Positions 12,594 to 22,660 of a stretch of 64,000 nt of DNA are shown one piece after another. The stretch is from contig CP141145.1 of assembly GCA_035235625.1 (NCBI GenBank), positions 3,720,001 through 3,784,000 of the forward strand, read 5' to 3'. Position numbers and translations under genes: made by a program. Position 1 is the stretch's first letter, and each line of letters starts with the position of its first letter. This DNA is from Saururus chinensis (Eukaryota; Streptophyta; Magnoliopsida; Piperales; Saururaceae). The notes under the pieces were generated by a model, which was not told the origin of the DNA, ran no database searches, and was given only the letters and a program-made list of their open reading frames with translations.

Positions 12594-13743
12594 GATACCC
12601 AACGGCCTACCCCCGTGCTCATGGGACAACGGAGGCCACTAAGGGAAGGAGTTTCCCCATGATGCTCCACCTTGTGCATGCCACTGGCCGATTATTTTTC
12701 TCAGCGGGCATCAAAATAGTGTACAAAACCACTACACTAAGTGGTGCGTATGAAATCAATTCACATCGATATATGTAGCAAAATGATCACATAATTCAAC
12801 CAAAAATCCATTCATCGATTAAACCAACGTCATATTCATATTTAAATCAAATACTTCAAGAGAAACTGACTCTGATGAGCAAAGCAGTTATTTAGAGTTT
12901 AAAACACCCTACCCTAACCTTGGGTATAAGATTCATAAATATAGAAGCTTCAGATGATAAAAATAACCCCCCACCATAGCGTTTAGCACGATCAATTTAG
13001 TAGAGAATGTCTTTTGAACAACTACAATTGGACTTGAAATGACCCAGAAATAGTATAAATAAGATATGGAGAAAACGAGAAGAAAGATAAGGTTTTCTCG
13101 GTCTTAGAGATGTCGGTTTAAGAAAGTAACCCTTCCACTGTGAAGAACACCCTTGATTTGTAGGAAACGTTTTTTGAACGGGTTAAAACGGACGTAGTAT
13201 GGCTTAGAAGTAGAGAAAACAAGAAGAAAGTGAGAAATTGGGGGTGAAAACCAATTTTCACCCCGTCCCCCTTAAATAGCCCGGACGGTGGTGCCGCGCT
13301 ACCAATTTTGGCAGCACCGCCAAAAAAGGCGGCACGAATGTGCCAGCGCATTTGTCACGCGTGCGCATTTTTTATTTTTTGTTTTTTTAACATTAAGATT
13401 CAAACCTTCGTATCTTTTTATCTCGATCTCCGATTTGCGCATTCTTAGTACCATTGGACTCATATTAACGAGCCCTAAGAAACCAAAACACTTATGAATA
13501 CATTAGTCCATACTTTACATGTAGGTCTCACTCGTAAGTTATTCTTTTCTAGGTCGTATCTTTTACTCCGGATCTCTTTTTCAAATGTTTTTCGACTCAT
13601 TACGATTGTTTCCTCGTGCTCTACCATAATCTTATAACATATTACCACATAAAAGATCTTTAACTAAAGAAAAATTATTAAAAACTCCAAAATCATATTT
13701 ATTAAAGACTAAAAATTTTACTGTGAATTTTAGAGTCATTACA

Positions 13744-13900
13744 TATTGTGTATCTGATAACACGATATATGAACTTAGCATATATAAGCACGTTAGTTAC
13801 AAAATGTGAATCAATGTGACTCTTGATTTTTGTCATGACCCATTATTGATATACATACATACATATATATATATATATATCATATTTTGTAGACAAAAAG
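13744..13900 (+). other. Intron-like or leader sequence with (AT)n microsatellite
   Basis: AT-rich DNA with a short ATAC/AT microsatellite near 13852-13880. It precedes the first coding-like piece of the DUF1985-type gene. No promoter can be assigned. Confidence 0.4.
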
Positions 13901-14422
13901 CTATAAGAATACAGGCAAATGGTGGAATCAGTGAAGGCATCAAAAGAGAAGAAGAGAATCTATGGGACGAGATTGGGTTTGGGAACAAACAGTTTCCCTG
14001 CTGGACTTCGACTTTCAAAAGACCTCATTGAATTGAGGCAGGGATGCAAGGCAATCTTGGAAGAGACTGGGTTCTACCTAATATATGATTCTGAGCCAAT
14101 CCTGATCTCTAGGCTACTCCTAACGTTTTAATAGGTGAGTGCTGGGATGACTCACAAGAGGTGTTCAAAATTAGGGGTAAAATATTACCCCTTACGGTGG
14201 AAGAAGTCGCACTCATAATGGGTTTGAGTGCTAAAGGGAACCTGTTGAAGTTGGAAAGTGGTGAGGGAAAGGCTTCCCAAGGCAAGGGGCAATATTTCAA
14301 GAAGTTCTTCCCAGGAAATGATCAGAGAAGAATCTGATTGAAGACAACTTGAAAGAAGTGGCTGACAACAAGCAGACTATCTCCGATGAGGACTTAGCAT
14401 GGTTGGCCATCATGCACATGGG
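13901..14422 (+). pseudogene. DUF1985/PMD-like gene, first piece (N-terminal region)
   Basis: A plus-strand frame reads ECWDDSQEVFKIRGKILPL and then TVEEVALIMGLSAKG. This matches the plant mobile domain/DUF1985 pattern (FKIRG...LT.EEV..I.GL) that often sits ahead of an Ulp1-like C48 peptidase in transposon-borne plant genes. The last readable residues before the 14423 insertion are LAWLAIMHMG. The frame resumes exactly after the insertion at 32991, because ATGGG is the duplicated target. In-frame stops between the blocks show that the gene is decayed. It could instead be a host PMD gene; the many split pieces and CACTA/MULE-like surroundings favour a transposon-borne copy. Function inferred only from family resemblance. 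Confidence 0.6.
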
Positions 14423-14753
14423 TGTTGTGCACGTGCACTTGATTCATCACTTATCTTTATTTCAGTACATTAGACTATCACTTATGTTTATTTCAGTACA
14501 TTAGGCTAGTTTTCCTTATGTTAGTGGCCGATTGACATATGTATTTAGTTATGAACCTGTGATAGGCACGCTAGTGGACCACGGGATAGCCAGGCCTACT
14601 AGTGGCACGACTCCCAATGTTGGAGGGCATGACTCCCTCCTTGGTTCGGCATGCTATTGAATTCCAATTTACTCTTTTTGTTATTTTCTTACTTCTTCCC
14701 CTTTCCCTACGTAGAACTCATGTGTACCAATTGTGCCAACATTGGGCACATCA
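14423..14753 (+). repeat. 5' LTR of the Reina-like element
   Basis: It begins TGTTGTGCACGTGCAC and ends GGGCACATCA, and is homologous throughout to 32642-32990. An internal direct repeat, TTATTTCAGTACATTAG, occurs twice near 14458-14505. Confidence 0.92.
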
Positions 14754-14766
14754 TTGGTATCAAAGC
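14754..14766 (+). other. Primer binding site, initiator-Met type
   Basis: TTGGTATCAAAGC lies directly after the 5' LTR. It differs from the standard TGGTATCAGAGC by one base. Confidence 0.85.
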
Positions 14767-14782
14767 TCTATCGATCCCCAGC

Positions 14783-15590
14783 CATGGCCAGAGGCAAGCA
14801 GGTTGTTGCCACCCTAGAAATGCAGCCCATGAAGGAGACTGAAGTTTCAGCAGACAGCCCCTTCGCCGCTACCACGGCCGCTTCGGCTGCCACGGATGGT
14901 CCCACACTGGTGCAGCTCTTTGCCATGATGGAATTATTGGCTGTAGATGTTGCACATATAAAGGCAGCACAATCAGCGCCCACAGCGTCCATCCTCTCCG
15001 GATCCCAGGATGCAACTATGGAACTTAGGGACTCGTCTCAGGGACCCGACAGGCGCACCCCTGGTCCCTCAGCCACAACAGACAAGGAGACACGTCAGTC
15101 CCCCGTTCCCCTACTCGTTGGACCGGTTGACTTGCCTGCTAAAGGAGGACGCCAAGCCTGGGCTTCGCAATGCCCGCCAGGTGTTTGGGTGAATGCCCCT
15201 ATGATGCCGCCATTTGTTCTTGGTCTTCTAGCCATGGCATACAGGGAGGCACATCAGCCTCACGCCCCCCTATGCACTGGACAAGCTGCCTTTCCTGCTA
15301 AAGGGGGACGTCAAGCCTAGCCACCGCGATGCGCGCCAGGTGTTCAGATGAATGCCCCAATGATGTATCCCCCTAGGAACTTGCTTTAGGAGATGGATGA
15401 TGACTGGGACGAATACCCTGGCCCTCGCGGTGGTCCTCGAGGAGTGTTTGGCCTACCTATAGTTCCCACATTACAATGGAGAGACGACCCAGTGGAGTGG
15501 CGATACAAGGCTGAAAATTTTTTCGCATATCAAGGCACACAGTCAGAGGCTGAACAACTGTGCATCGCTGCATTCCATCTGGACGGGGAT
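14783..15590 (+). CDS. Gag, first part, of the Reina-like element
   Basis: It starts at MARGKQVVATLEMQ. A long low-complexity region rich in Ala, Pro and Ser follows, and then the Gag core motif with DPVEWRYKAENFF and EQLCIAAFHLDGD near 15490-15590. The coding is interrupted at 15590 by the nested Tekay-like element and resumes at 28643. This is a fossil, with breaks inside the segment. Confidence 0.8.
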
Positions 15591-16199
15591 TGTCACGCCC
15601 CGGCGATGCCCGACCCGAGCCAAACCCGGTCCAGGGGCCGGTCAAGCGCGCGGGGGCGACGAAGGAAGATTGAGAAACGATCTAGCGGAAGACTTAACCC
15701 TAACCACAGGCGATTAACAGAATTACGGAGTACACACAATCTTTTGAGCAAGAGTAAATAAAAAGGAAAGAAAGAGTGTTACTTATCACAAAGTAAACAA
15801 CAATTCTCAAACCCACAAGCTTAGTTTAAGTAAAGCCCACACCGGCTCAAAATAAGTCATAAGCATCACAACTGTAAAGTATGACATAAATCTAAAACAA
15901 GAACCCTACACAAAAGTTCTAAACATAAGCATGAAACAAAAGAAGGTAAGTCACACAACGATCTCCAAGATCACATCCAAGCCATTTCCGACCTTTCCTC
16001 AAAGAGGAGATCCTGTCCGTCTCTGTGTCGCACCACGCAGCCCCAAAACAAAACACAAGAAAGAGGGGTGAGTTTAACAAACTCAGCAATGGTTTTAATA
16101 TCACTACCAACATCGAAAATACGATAGCATAGTAATAAGATCATTTAGATCAAAGATTTACATGGTGCATCATTTTCTAATCACATATACATATCACCA

Positions 16200-16605
16200 A
16201 ACACTGCATCATAGTGCATAATCAACCTGCATGGATGTATCTCTATCATACATATTCCCACATGCATCATATCAAAATCAAACTGCATTGATGTATCTCT
16301 AACATACCTATTCCCACATACATTATATCGTAATCAACCTACATGGATGTATCTCTAACATACATATTCCCACATGCATCATATCATCACAACCTGCATG
16401 GATGTATCTCTAACATACATATTCCCACATGCATCATATCAAAATCAACCTGCATGAATGTATCTCTAACATACATATTTCCACATGCATTATATCATAA
16501 TCAACCTGCATGGATGTATCTCTAACATACATATTCCCACATGCATCATATCATCACAACCTGCATGGATGTATCTCTAACATACATATTCCCACATGCA
16601 TCAAC
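16200..16605. repeat. 56-bp tandem repeat, about seven units
   Basis: Units contain CCTGCATGGATGTATCTC, then TAACATACATATTCCCACAT and GCATCATATCAT. The partner LTR has only about three units at 25755-25920. The LTR length difference of 224 bp equals four 56 bp units. Confidence 0.88.
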
Positions 16606-16689
16606 ATTCTCATTCATCATGCATGTATACGTGTCACACACGCACACTAGTCTGACATGCAAGACCGTACCCATAGAGAATAAACCTGC

Positions 16690-17095
16690 TCTTCAAGGCC
16701 GGAGCCCTCGAGCAAATACTTATCAAATAGACATGCTCCTCAAGGCCAAAGCCTTTGAGCAAACACTTATCAAATAGACACTTATCAAATAGACATGCTC
16801 CTCAAGGCCAAAGCCTTCGAGCAACCCCTGCTTACCAAGACACGAAGTCTCAAGCAACTCCTGCTTACCAAGACACGAAGCCTCAAGCAACTCCTGCTCC
16901 TCAAGGCCAACGCGTTTGAGCAACTCTTACTCCTCAAAGCCAATGCCTTTGAGCAACTCCTGCTCCTCAAGGCCAATGCCTTCGAGCAACTCCTACTCTT
17001 CAAGGCCAACACCTTTGAGCAACGCCTACCCATCAAGTCTAAACTCCCGGGCAACCCTGCTTGTCAAGACTGAAGTCCCAAGCAACAACACCTAG
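16690..17095. repeat. 33-bp tandem repeat block
   Basis: The unit is close to CAACTCCTGCTCCTCAAGG followed by CCAATGCCTTTGAG. The unit length is a multiple of three, so it yields open frames on both strands that repeat an 11-residue pattern (LLLLKANAFEQ). These are by-products, not genes. The right LTR carries the same block at about 25985-26390. Confidence 0.85.
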
Positions 17096-19324
17096 CAAGC
17101 CAGTGCACTCAAGCAAAACAGTTGGATTCTCAGGGTCCAGTGAATCATACATAATTTAAATCCACAAGACAAGTACACAACACATCCCTACTTAACTCCA
17201 TTTAACTAAACTCAACCCGGGGAGTGCATTCGTTCCACACAGGAACTCAAATTAAAACATGTCCTTTCGGACCAATCAACTTACGATTAATCCACGACCG
17301 ATCAATCCGACACACAATTTCACCACATTGCATCCAATCGGTCAAATTCGATTAACCTCGATGAAGCCTCAATTGGAAATTCATTTTCATGATGCATGCA
17401 GCATGGTACATACATGGGCAAAGCATACATGAATCCTAATCCATGATAAGTGTTCTCATCAGCCCCTAATGCATTATTCATAATCACAATATCAAGCTTC
17501 AGCATCATCATTTAACCCGCACATGTGTGTGTGTGTAACTAGTAGAAGCATTTTATATAATGCATGTCAACATGCTTGAAATTAAACTCACTACCACACT
17601 ACACATGTGAATTTCCATCTAAACATGAATTCCAGCGGAAATCATAGAAGAAGAATCGTTTAAATCGTATCCCAATTCAAATCTCAACCACAAAGGCTAA
17701 TCACATATACAATCACCCATTTCATCATTTTGTCATGGCATTTACTAACATCCACACACAACTAACCACAATCTATCATGACAAATCAGTCCAATAATAG
17801 GTTGTAGTCCTACTGAAAATATGCTTAACCAAAGGGAATCAACCATTCATAATTTCAAGATAACAATTCCAACATCATGCCACAAAACATAAGTCATTCC
17901 ACAAATTTTTAAGCATATATCTCAATTCCATAACCTCAATAGTATGCCTTTCCCGTAGCATAACAGAGCTTAAAACACACCACATTTATATGAAATTGGC
18001 AAGCTAAAGTGGAATCATCAAAATAAACTTCATGCATTAGAAAACCGATCTGCTGTGTAGTCGTTCGAACGCCCTTCAGGCCGTTCAATCGGTTATGCAT
18101 AAAATTTTGAAACTTACAGTTCGGCCGTTCGAACGCCTAGCAGGCCGTTCGATCAGCTGAATTGGAAAACTTTCGTTTCGACAGTGTTGCCATTCGAATG
18201 CCCAGAAGGGCCATTCGAACGCCAACAAGGCAGAACAGTCCATCTTCTTCCTTTCGCAAATTCAAACCGAAACACCATTAATAACACTTCAAATCCACAT
18301 CTAACACCCTAATCATCATCAAAAGTCCTTCTTGACTTCCAGAACATCAAACCATATCATAATAATGCAAAGCCCTAAGAAATCGGGATTAAATAACTCT
18401 ATTTTCTAATCTTACCATTAACACACCAAATCAAGCAACTCATTTCGAAATAAGCCAAAAATGAAGAGTTTTACCATGGATAAACAGAGATTTTGAAGAC
18501 CCATTACCTCAGCACTTGATTAAGATGGGATTGAAGAGTCACCCTTCTTGAAATCCTTGAAAACACAATGAGTTTGAATTAAACTCTAATAGAAATCGAT
18601 TTACCCAAGAAATCCCTAATTAAATCTTAGATCTAGGGCTTGTTGGTAGTGAAAATCGAATTTTGAGTGTTAGGGCTTGTAGTAAAACACAAATCAGTAG
18701 CTTTTGATGCCCAAAAACGAATTGAATCAAGGGGGAAATGGTAGATTTGGAAGAAATTAAGAAAAAAGCCATGAATTAGTGCTTAATTAGAGTAAACTTA
18801 CCTTAATCGGCTTCTAATTCGTGCCTAAGTGGGGATTAGGCCAGCCCTCCCTCCTTAGCCTATTCCCAAAAATGGAAATGGCTCAGGTCTACCCTTTTAT
18901 AGTAAGGGTTGGGGTATGCATAGGTAAGTTTTGGGTTGTAAATAGGAAAAGTAGGCTAAAAATGGGTATTTCACAAATTTAAGCACTAATTAAGTCTAGA
19001 AAAATTCTAAAAATTTTTGTGTGACCTTAAGTAGATGTCTAGGTCTATTTGACCCAAAAATAAAATTTTCGACGGTGGGGCCCACTGGGGTCCCGCCAAA
19101 ACCCTAATTTTTGGGAAAATAGTAAAAATTCCGAAAAATCCCAAAAATTCACATTTGGTTTAAAATCACTTAAAACCACTAATATTGAAGTTGATTTTGG
19201 TTAAAACTATCACAAATACTATTTATTTTACGAAATCACCGAACACGATCAGAAAAGATGTTAATCTCTCGATAACCAATAATTAAAGAAAACCATAAAC
19301 CGGTTTAAGATTAGGGATCTTACA

Positions 19325-19340
19325 TCCTCCCCCACTTAGG
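19325..19340 (-). other. Polypurine tract of the Tekay-like element
   Basis: On the minus strand CCTAAGTGGGGGAGGA abuts the TGTAAGATCCC start of the 3' LTR, the standard arrangement in this clade. Confidence 0.88.
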
Positions 19341-19984
19341 AATTTTGGTCCTCCAAAATTTGCTAAAGGTCAATGCAGTTCTTCTTCCAACTCTACGCCG
19401 TTTGCAATTCCTCCCACGCTGCATGAGTACACAACTCAAGCCACAAATTGAAACGTCACTCTAAACTACGTAACTACCACTCCCGTCAGGAAAGGTTAGA
19501 ACCGGAACTAAAGTCAATCCCTTCTTCACCTCTTGTCCGAAATAAAATTGACAAGGCATCCAATCTCCTTAGTGGAATGAAATTATGACGAGTCGTTCGT
19601 CAACTCATTCCCAACTCCAACGCCATTAAATGGATTTCAAGAGGAGGTAGTTCAACACTCATCATCGAGATGCTTATAAGAAGACTACACACCCTCTATT
19701 AGTCCACTTCCTAGCCTTAGTGAAAGACACCGAAAAGTTTCCACTAGAGCACTTAACACCCTTGAAGATGAAAGGTTCAACATCGGGTAAAGTGAACACC
19801 GCTTTCTCTCCCGACAACCCACATGTGCATGATGCTATAAACATCACATCCATGTCGCAAATCATATCAAAAACGATCACAGACAAGAAAATCAAATTAA
19901 CATGCATCTCATTCAACATTCAAGCTCACGAGCGAAACGAGGAGAGATTAAAGAATGAGAATGATCAGCATTACGTAGTACCTT
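19341..19984 (-). other. Interior remnant between protease and polypurine tract (Tekay-like)
   Basis: Minus-strand matches to the post-protease region appear at about 19690-19910 (ILG-like region, then DVEPFIFKGVK). Below 19670 there is a short stretch resembling the far 3' end of pol. The polymerase and integrase that should lie between are absent, which indicates a large internal deletion. Confidence 0.6.
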
Positions 19985-21095
19985 AACATAGTGAGAGGCA
20001 ATGAGGGTCATACCTTCCACCACACCTGAGGAGTTAGCCGCCTCATGTGCCGACATAGCATACACTTTCCCATCGGCAACCGGCTTCTTCCCCTTAGCAT
20101 TCTGTTGCCCGGTGAATGTCCTAGCCTGGGACCCTTGGTTTTGTGCAACCGGTTGTTGCTTCGTTGCACCACCCTGAGCTCGTCGAGGGCATTGTTTCTT
20201 GGTGTGCCCCCTTTGCCCACAGAAATAACAAGCAAAGCCTGCACGGTCATTGTATGGGCCATGATTTGGTAAAACGAACTGCTGCCCCGGTGCATCTTCA
20301 TGAATCCTCTTGTAACACTCCCTTTTATAATGCCCATTTTTCCTGCATAAATAGCAAGTGATGTGAGCACGGTGACTAGTGTGGTCCAGCTGTGCATCAT
20401 GGGTGTGGTTCCTCCCTAGGTCATCACCCTGACGCTTATGGCTCCAACGGACATGGGTATCCTCGTGTCTCGACCCCTCGAGCTATTGCTCCTTCTTCCT
20501 CATATACTCCTCCGAGTTCCGCTCCACTACGATGGCGGTCTCGAGTACTTCTGCTAGGGTTTTGTGTCGGAATGGGACAACTTGGCCTTTGATGAAAGGC
20601 TTAAGACCGTCCTCAAACATATATGCTCGCTCATACTCATCGTTGAAGAAGCGAGGAGCAAAGTGCTCAAGCTCCACAAAATGGGTCTCATAAGCCAAGA
20701 CCGTCATAGAACCCTACTGCAGGCTGAGAAACTCCTTTTTTTCTCCTCTCGGACATGAAGAGTGAAGTACTTGTCATTAAAGACAGACAAGAACTCCTCC
20801 CAAGGAATGTCCACTCGGCCATGAAACCTCTGACACTCCATCGATAACCACCACCTCTGAGCCTCACCCTCGAACATGAAGACTGCAAGTCTAGTCTTCT
20901 CCTCATCCGAGCAACGTCGAGCACTAAAGATCTTCTTCATATGAAGCCTCCAATCATCCGCCTCAGAGGTATCCAATTCATCCTTGAAACTAGGGGGATT
21001 AAGCTTATTGAATCCCTCGAGTGAGAGAGACTCAGAGCCGCTACTACTCACATGCTTAGCCTGGAACACCTGTGTCAACCTTTCAATGGCGGTTA
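19985..21095 (-). CDS. Gag and start of protease of the Tekay-like element
   Basis: On the minus strand gag reads LNPPSFKDELDTSEADDWR and EAQRWWLSMECQRFH, with WEEFLSVFNDKYF at 20750-21000. This is the retrotransposon Gag core. A PVVPFRHKTLAEVLETAI-like stretch follows, then two zinc-knuckle-like segments in 20150-20360, and the start of the protease region near 20000-20060. The reading frame is broken in several places. The N-terminal end stops at 21095, where the nested LTR element begins. The gag leader continues on its far side at 24875. Confidence 0.8.
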
Positions 21096-21417
21096 TGATA
21101 TGCACGTTTTAGGGTGACCACTAGGGGGCGACCACTAGGGGCTAAGTATTAGGGTAACAAGGGTTTTAATATAATAAGAGTATTAGGGTAATTAGTAAAT
21201 TAGTATTTTGTTTTAATTATGTTAACAGGCCTTAGGCATCTATTAGAGAGCCCATTAGTTTGTTTATTTAAATGTAAGGGCTACGCCCTAAGTAAATTAA
21301 TGAATGATTAATTGTCTGTGCTTCTTCTATTTCTTCTATATTTCTCCCATTTGTGTCTGATGGCTGTGTCATCCACTCTCTCCTTTCACTCTCTCCTTTC
21401 CCGGTCTCCCTGCACCA
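21096..21417 (+). repeat. 5' LTR of the gene-capturing element
   Basis: It matches 24565-24874 over its whole length except for a ~12 bp duplication near its 3' end (ACTCTCTCCTTT repeated) and scattered substitutions. A TATTTAAATG promoter-like box lies near 21264-21273. Confidence 0.92.
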
Positions 21418-21435
21418 CTTTATCGGAGTTACGTT
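21418..21435 (+). other. Degenerate Met-type primer binding site
   Basis: CTTTATCGGAGTTACGTT starts directly after the LTR CA end and agrees with TGGTATCAGAGCCAGGTT at about 12 of 18 positions. The placement supports the LTR boundary. Confidence 0.55.
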
Positions 21436-21497
21436 CCCCAACCTTGGTTCCGATCTCAGTAACCGCGGACAGCTCGAAGGCGGATCCTGTAACAGCC

Positions 21498-21735
21498 ATG
21501 GAACTCAACCTCGATAAAATCTTGGCTGCATTGGAAGTCCTAAAGGCGATTATGGCGCACGCAGGAAACGGCGCGGCGACGGCACACACAGTGCCACTTC
21601 TACCGGGGTCGCCCCCTGCTGTCCTCGTGCACGAGTCACCAGATCCCCCACCGCAGTTACCCGCTGTCCAGCGAGGTGATGATCAGCCACCATTCGACGG
21701 CAGCGGCGGAGGACGGGGAGGCGTTGCAGCCTGAA
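21498..21735 (+). pseudogene. Residual gag start of the gene-capturing element
   Basis: It begins MELNLDKILAALEVLKAIM and continues into a Pro/Ala-rich stretch, resembling the variable N-terminus of chromovirus Gag ahead of the conserved core. The conserved core itself is absent, and the sequence then passes into captured host DNA. Assignment is by position and composition only. Confidence 0.45.
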
Positions 21736-21789
21736 CGTCCAAGCCTCCCGCCGCGCCACCATTAGACGGCAGCGGGTTATCTGACCTGC

Positions 21790-22140
21790 ATTGCGCGCAG
21801 CAGCGGCCACTCCCACACTCGCAGCCGGGGCCTCGAATCCTCCCTGGAGTCCCGCACCACGTCCGAGGGACTGGTCGGCCAGCTTTCCGCCAGCGAGGCC
21901 GCCGGCGTCATCCTTCAGATGATCCGCGAAGGTCGTATCCGCAGACGCGTTGTCATCCTGGCCGGTCAACCTGGTACCGGCAAGACCATCATCGCCATGG
22001 GGCTCGCCAAGCCCCTCGGCACAGAGACCCTCTTCGCCATCGATGGGAAGGCGGTGGAGGTCCAGATCGATGGCCCAGCCATTTCTGGCGTTGCGGCCAA
22101 GACAGGGAGGCCGCCCCTCGCTGCCGACACCGGCTCAAAG
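21790..22140 (+). pseudogene. RUVBL2-like fragment: Captured RuvB-like 2 (Reptin-type) AAA+ ATPase fragment
   Basis: One plus-strand frame reads [32 protein letters not shown] and [20 protein letters not shown]. The last holds an intact Walker A motif (GQPGTGKT), and the order matches the N-terminal part of eukaryotic RuvB-like 2. The frame then jumps from ETLFA to [11 protein letters not shown] and AAKTGR. About 50 residues that normally lie between (around SLEMSKTEALTQAFRK) are missing, as if an exon or segment had been dropped. Family knowledge: Pontin/Reptin hexamers work in INO80/SWR1 remodelling and box C/D snoRNP assembly. Walker B and the rest of the protein are absent, so no ATPase function is possible. 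GC content is higher than in the surrounding retroelement, in line with capture of a host coding sequence. Confidence 0.85.
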
Positions 22141-22660
22141 CAGGGAATTTCGTCGCATTCTATCGCTGTGGAAGAAGGGAATTGGTCCTGCGGCTTGCCC
22201 AAGCATCCGGCTGCGACGGAGGCAGCGGCCTGCTGGGTGTCTCCGGTGGACGCCGTGGAACGAGATCAGATTCGCCGGAAGCTGAGAACGGAAAACCAGA
22301 TCTTTCGGAAGATGGCCTGCGGATGCAAGATTTTCTTTCCTGTTGGGGTCTGTCAGCGTGCTTCGGAAGATTCGGGGCAGAGAGGCAGGTGGGTCTGGCT
22401 CTTAGTTGGAGGGCCCTCGTACCTTGGCAACCTTCCCTGCAGAACGGCCATTCCGTAATTTCTGTGACCCAAGATCTACGTCCTGCACCGTGCGAACCAC
22501 ATTTTGGGCTGGGCTGTGCAGCGTACCAGATTTTTCAGTGGTGGTTGTTAATCACGGGAGGGTCCCTAAGTTTTCTCCACTGCCAGCTCCTCTTTGCTAC
22601 CGCGAACAGCATCGGAGTTGAGTTCTGCATCACCGTGGAGCCAGTTGTTGCACTGGAGAG
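22141..22660 (+). other. Unassigned captured or filler sequence
   Basis: GC-rich DNA between the RuvB-like and PPR pieces. It is open in more than one plus frame, including the start of the long 22182-24398 frame. No protein family is recognised. It may be UTR or coding sequence of a further captured transcript. Confidence 0.5.

Larger units (their letters stand above)
4003..13743 (-). repeat. Chromovirus-type LTR (about 2.2 kb), split by a younger element
   Basis: On the minus strand the outer ends read TGTAATGACTC at 13743 and ...GGGGCATGACA at 4003, the canonical TG/CA of an LTR. Removing the nested 5099-12593 element and one copy of its GATAC duplication leaves about 2.24 kb. A TATTTAAGGG-type promoter box sits near 13268-13277 on the minus strand. 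GC-rich sequence just upstream of it resembles the LTRs at 42.6, 48.1 and 54.9 kb. No clean target duplication is seen: CATAA on the left, and TATTG or CATAT on the right depending on where the end is placed. It is either a solo LTR with a damaged junction or one LTR of a larger rearranged element. It does not match the LTR-like sequence at 1-550. Confidence 0.65.
15591..19324 (-). repeat. 3' LTR of the Tekay-like element (3734 bp)
   Basis: Homologous throughout to 25128-28637 but 224 bp longer, largely because a ~56 bp tandem repeat has more copies (16200-16605). It also holds a ~33 bp repeat block at 16690-17090, a TG run near 17525, TTCGAA palindromes at 18060-18225 and a minus-strand TATAAAAG box near 18895-18903. 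Confidence 0.93.

Noticed and set aside
1-13743. The LTR at 4003-13743 being the 5' LTR of the chromovirus at 1-4002
   Set aside because: The LTR-like sequence at 1-550 does not resemble it, no primer site follows it at 4002, and gag begins there in mid-protein.
16723-17073. Overlapping open frames on both strands with repeated LLLLKANAFEQ-type peptides (also near 25948-26389)
   Set aside because: They arise from a 33 bp tandem repeat in a Tekay-like LTR; a unit divisible by three keeps frames open without coding.
21550-21969. Minus-strand frame opposite the RuvB-like fragment
   Set aside because: A GC-rich shadow of the plus-strand captured coding; no domain resemblance.
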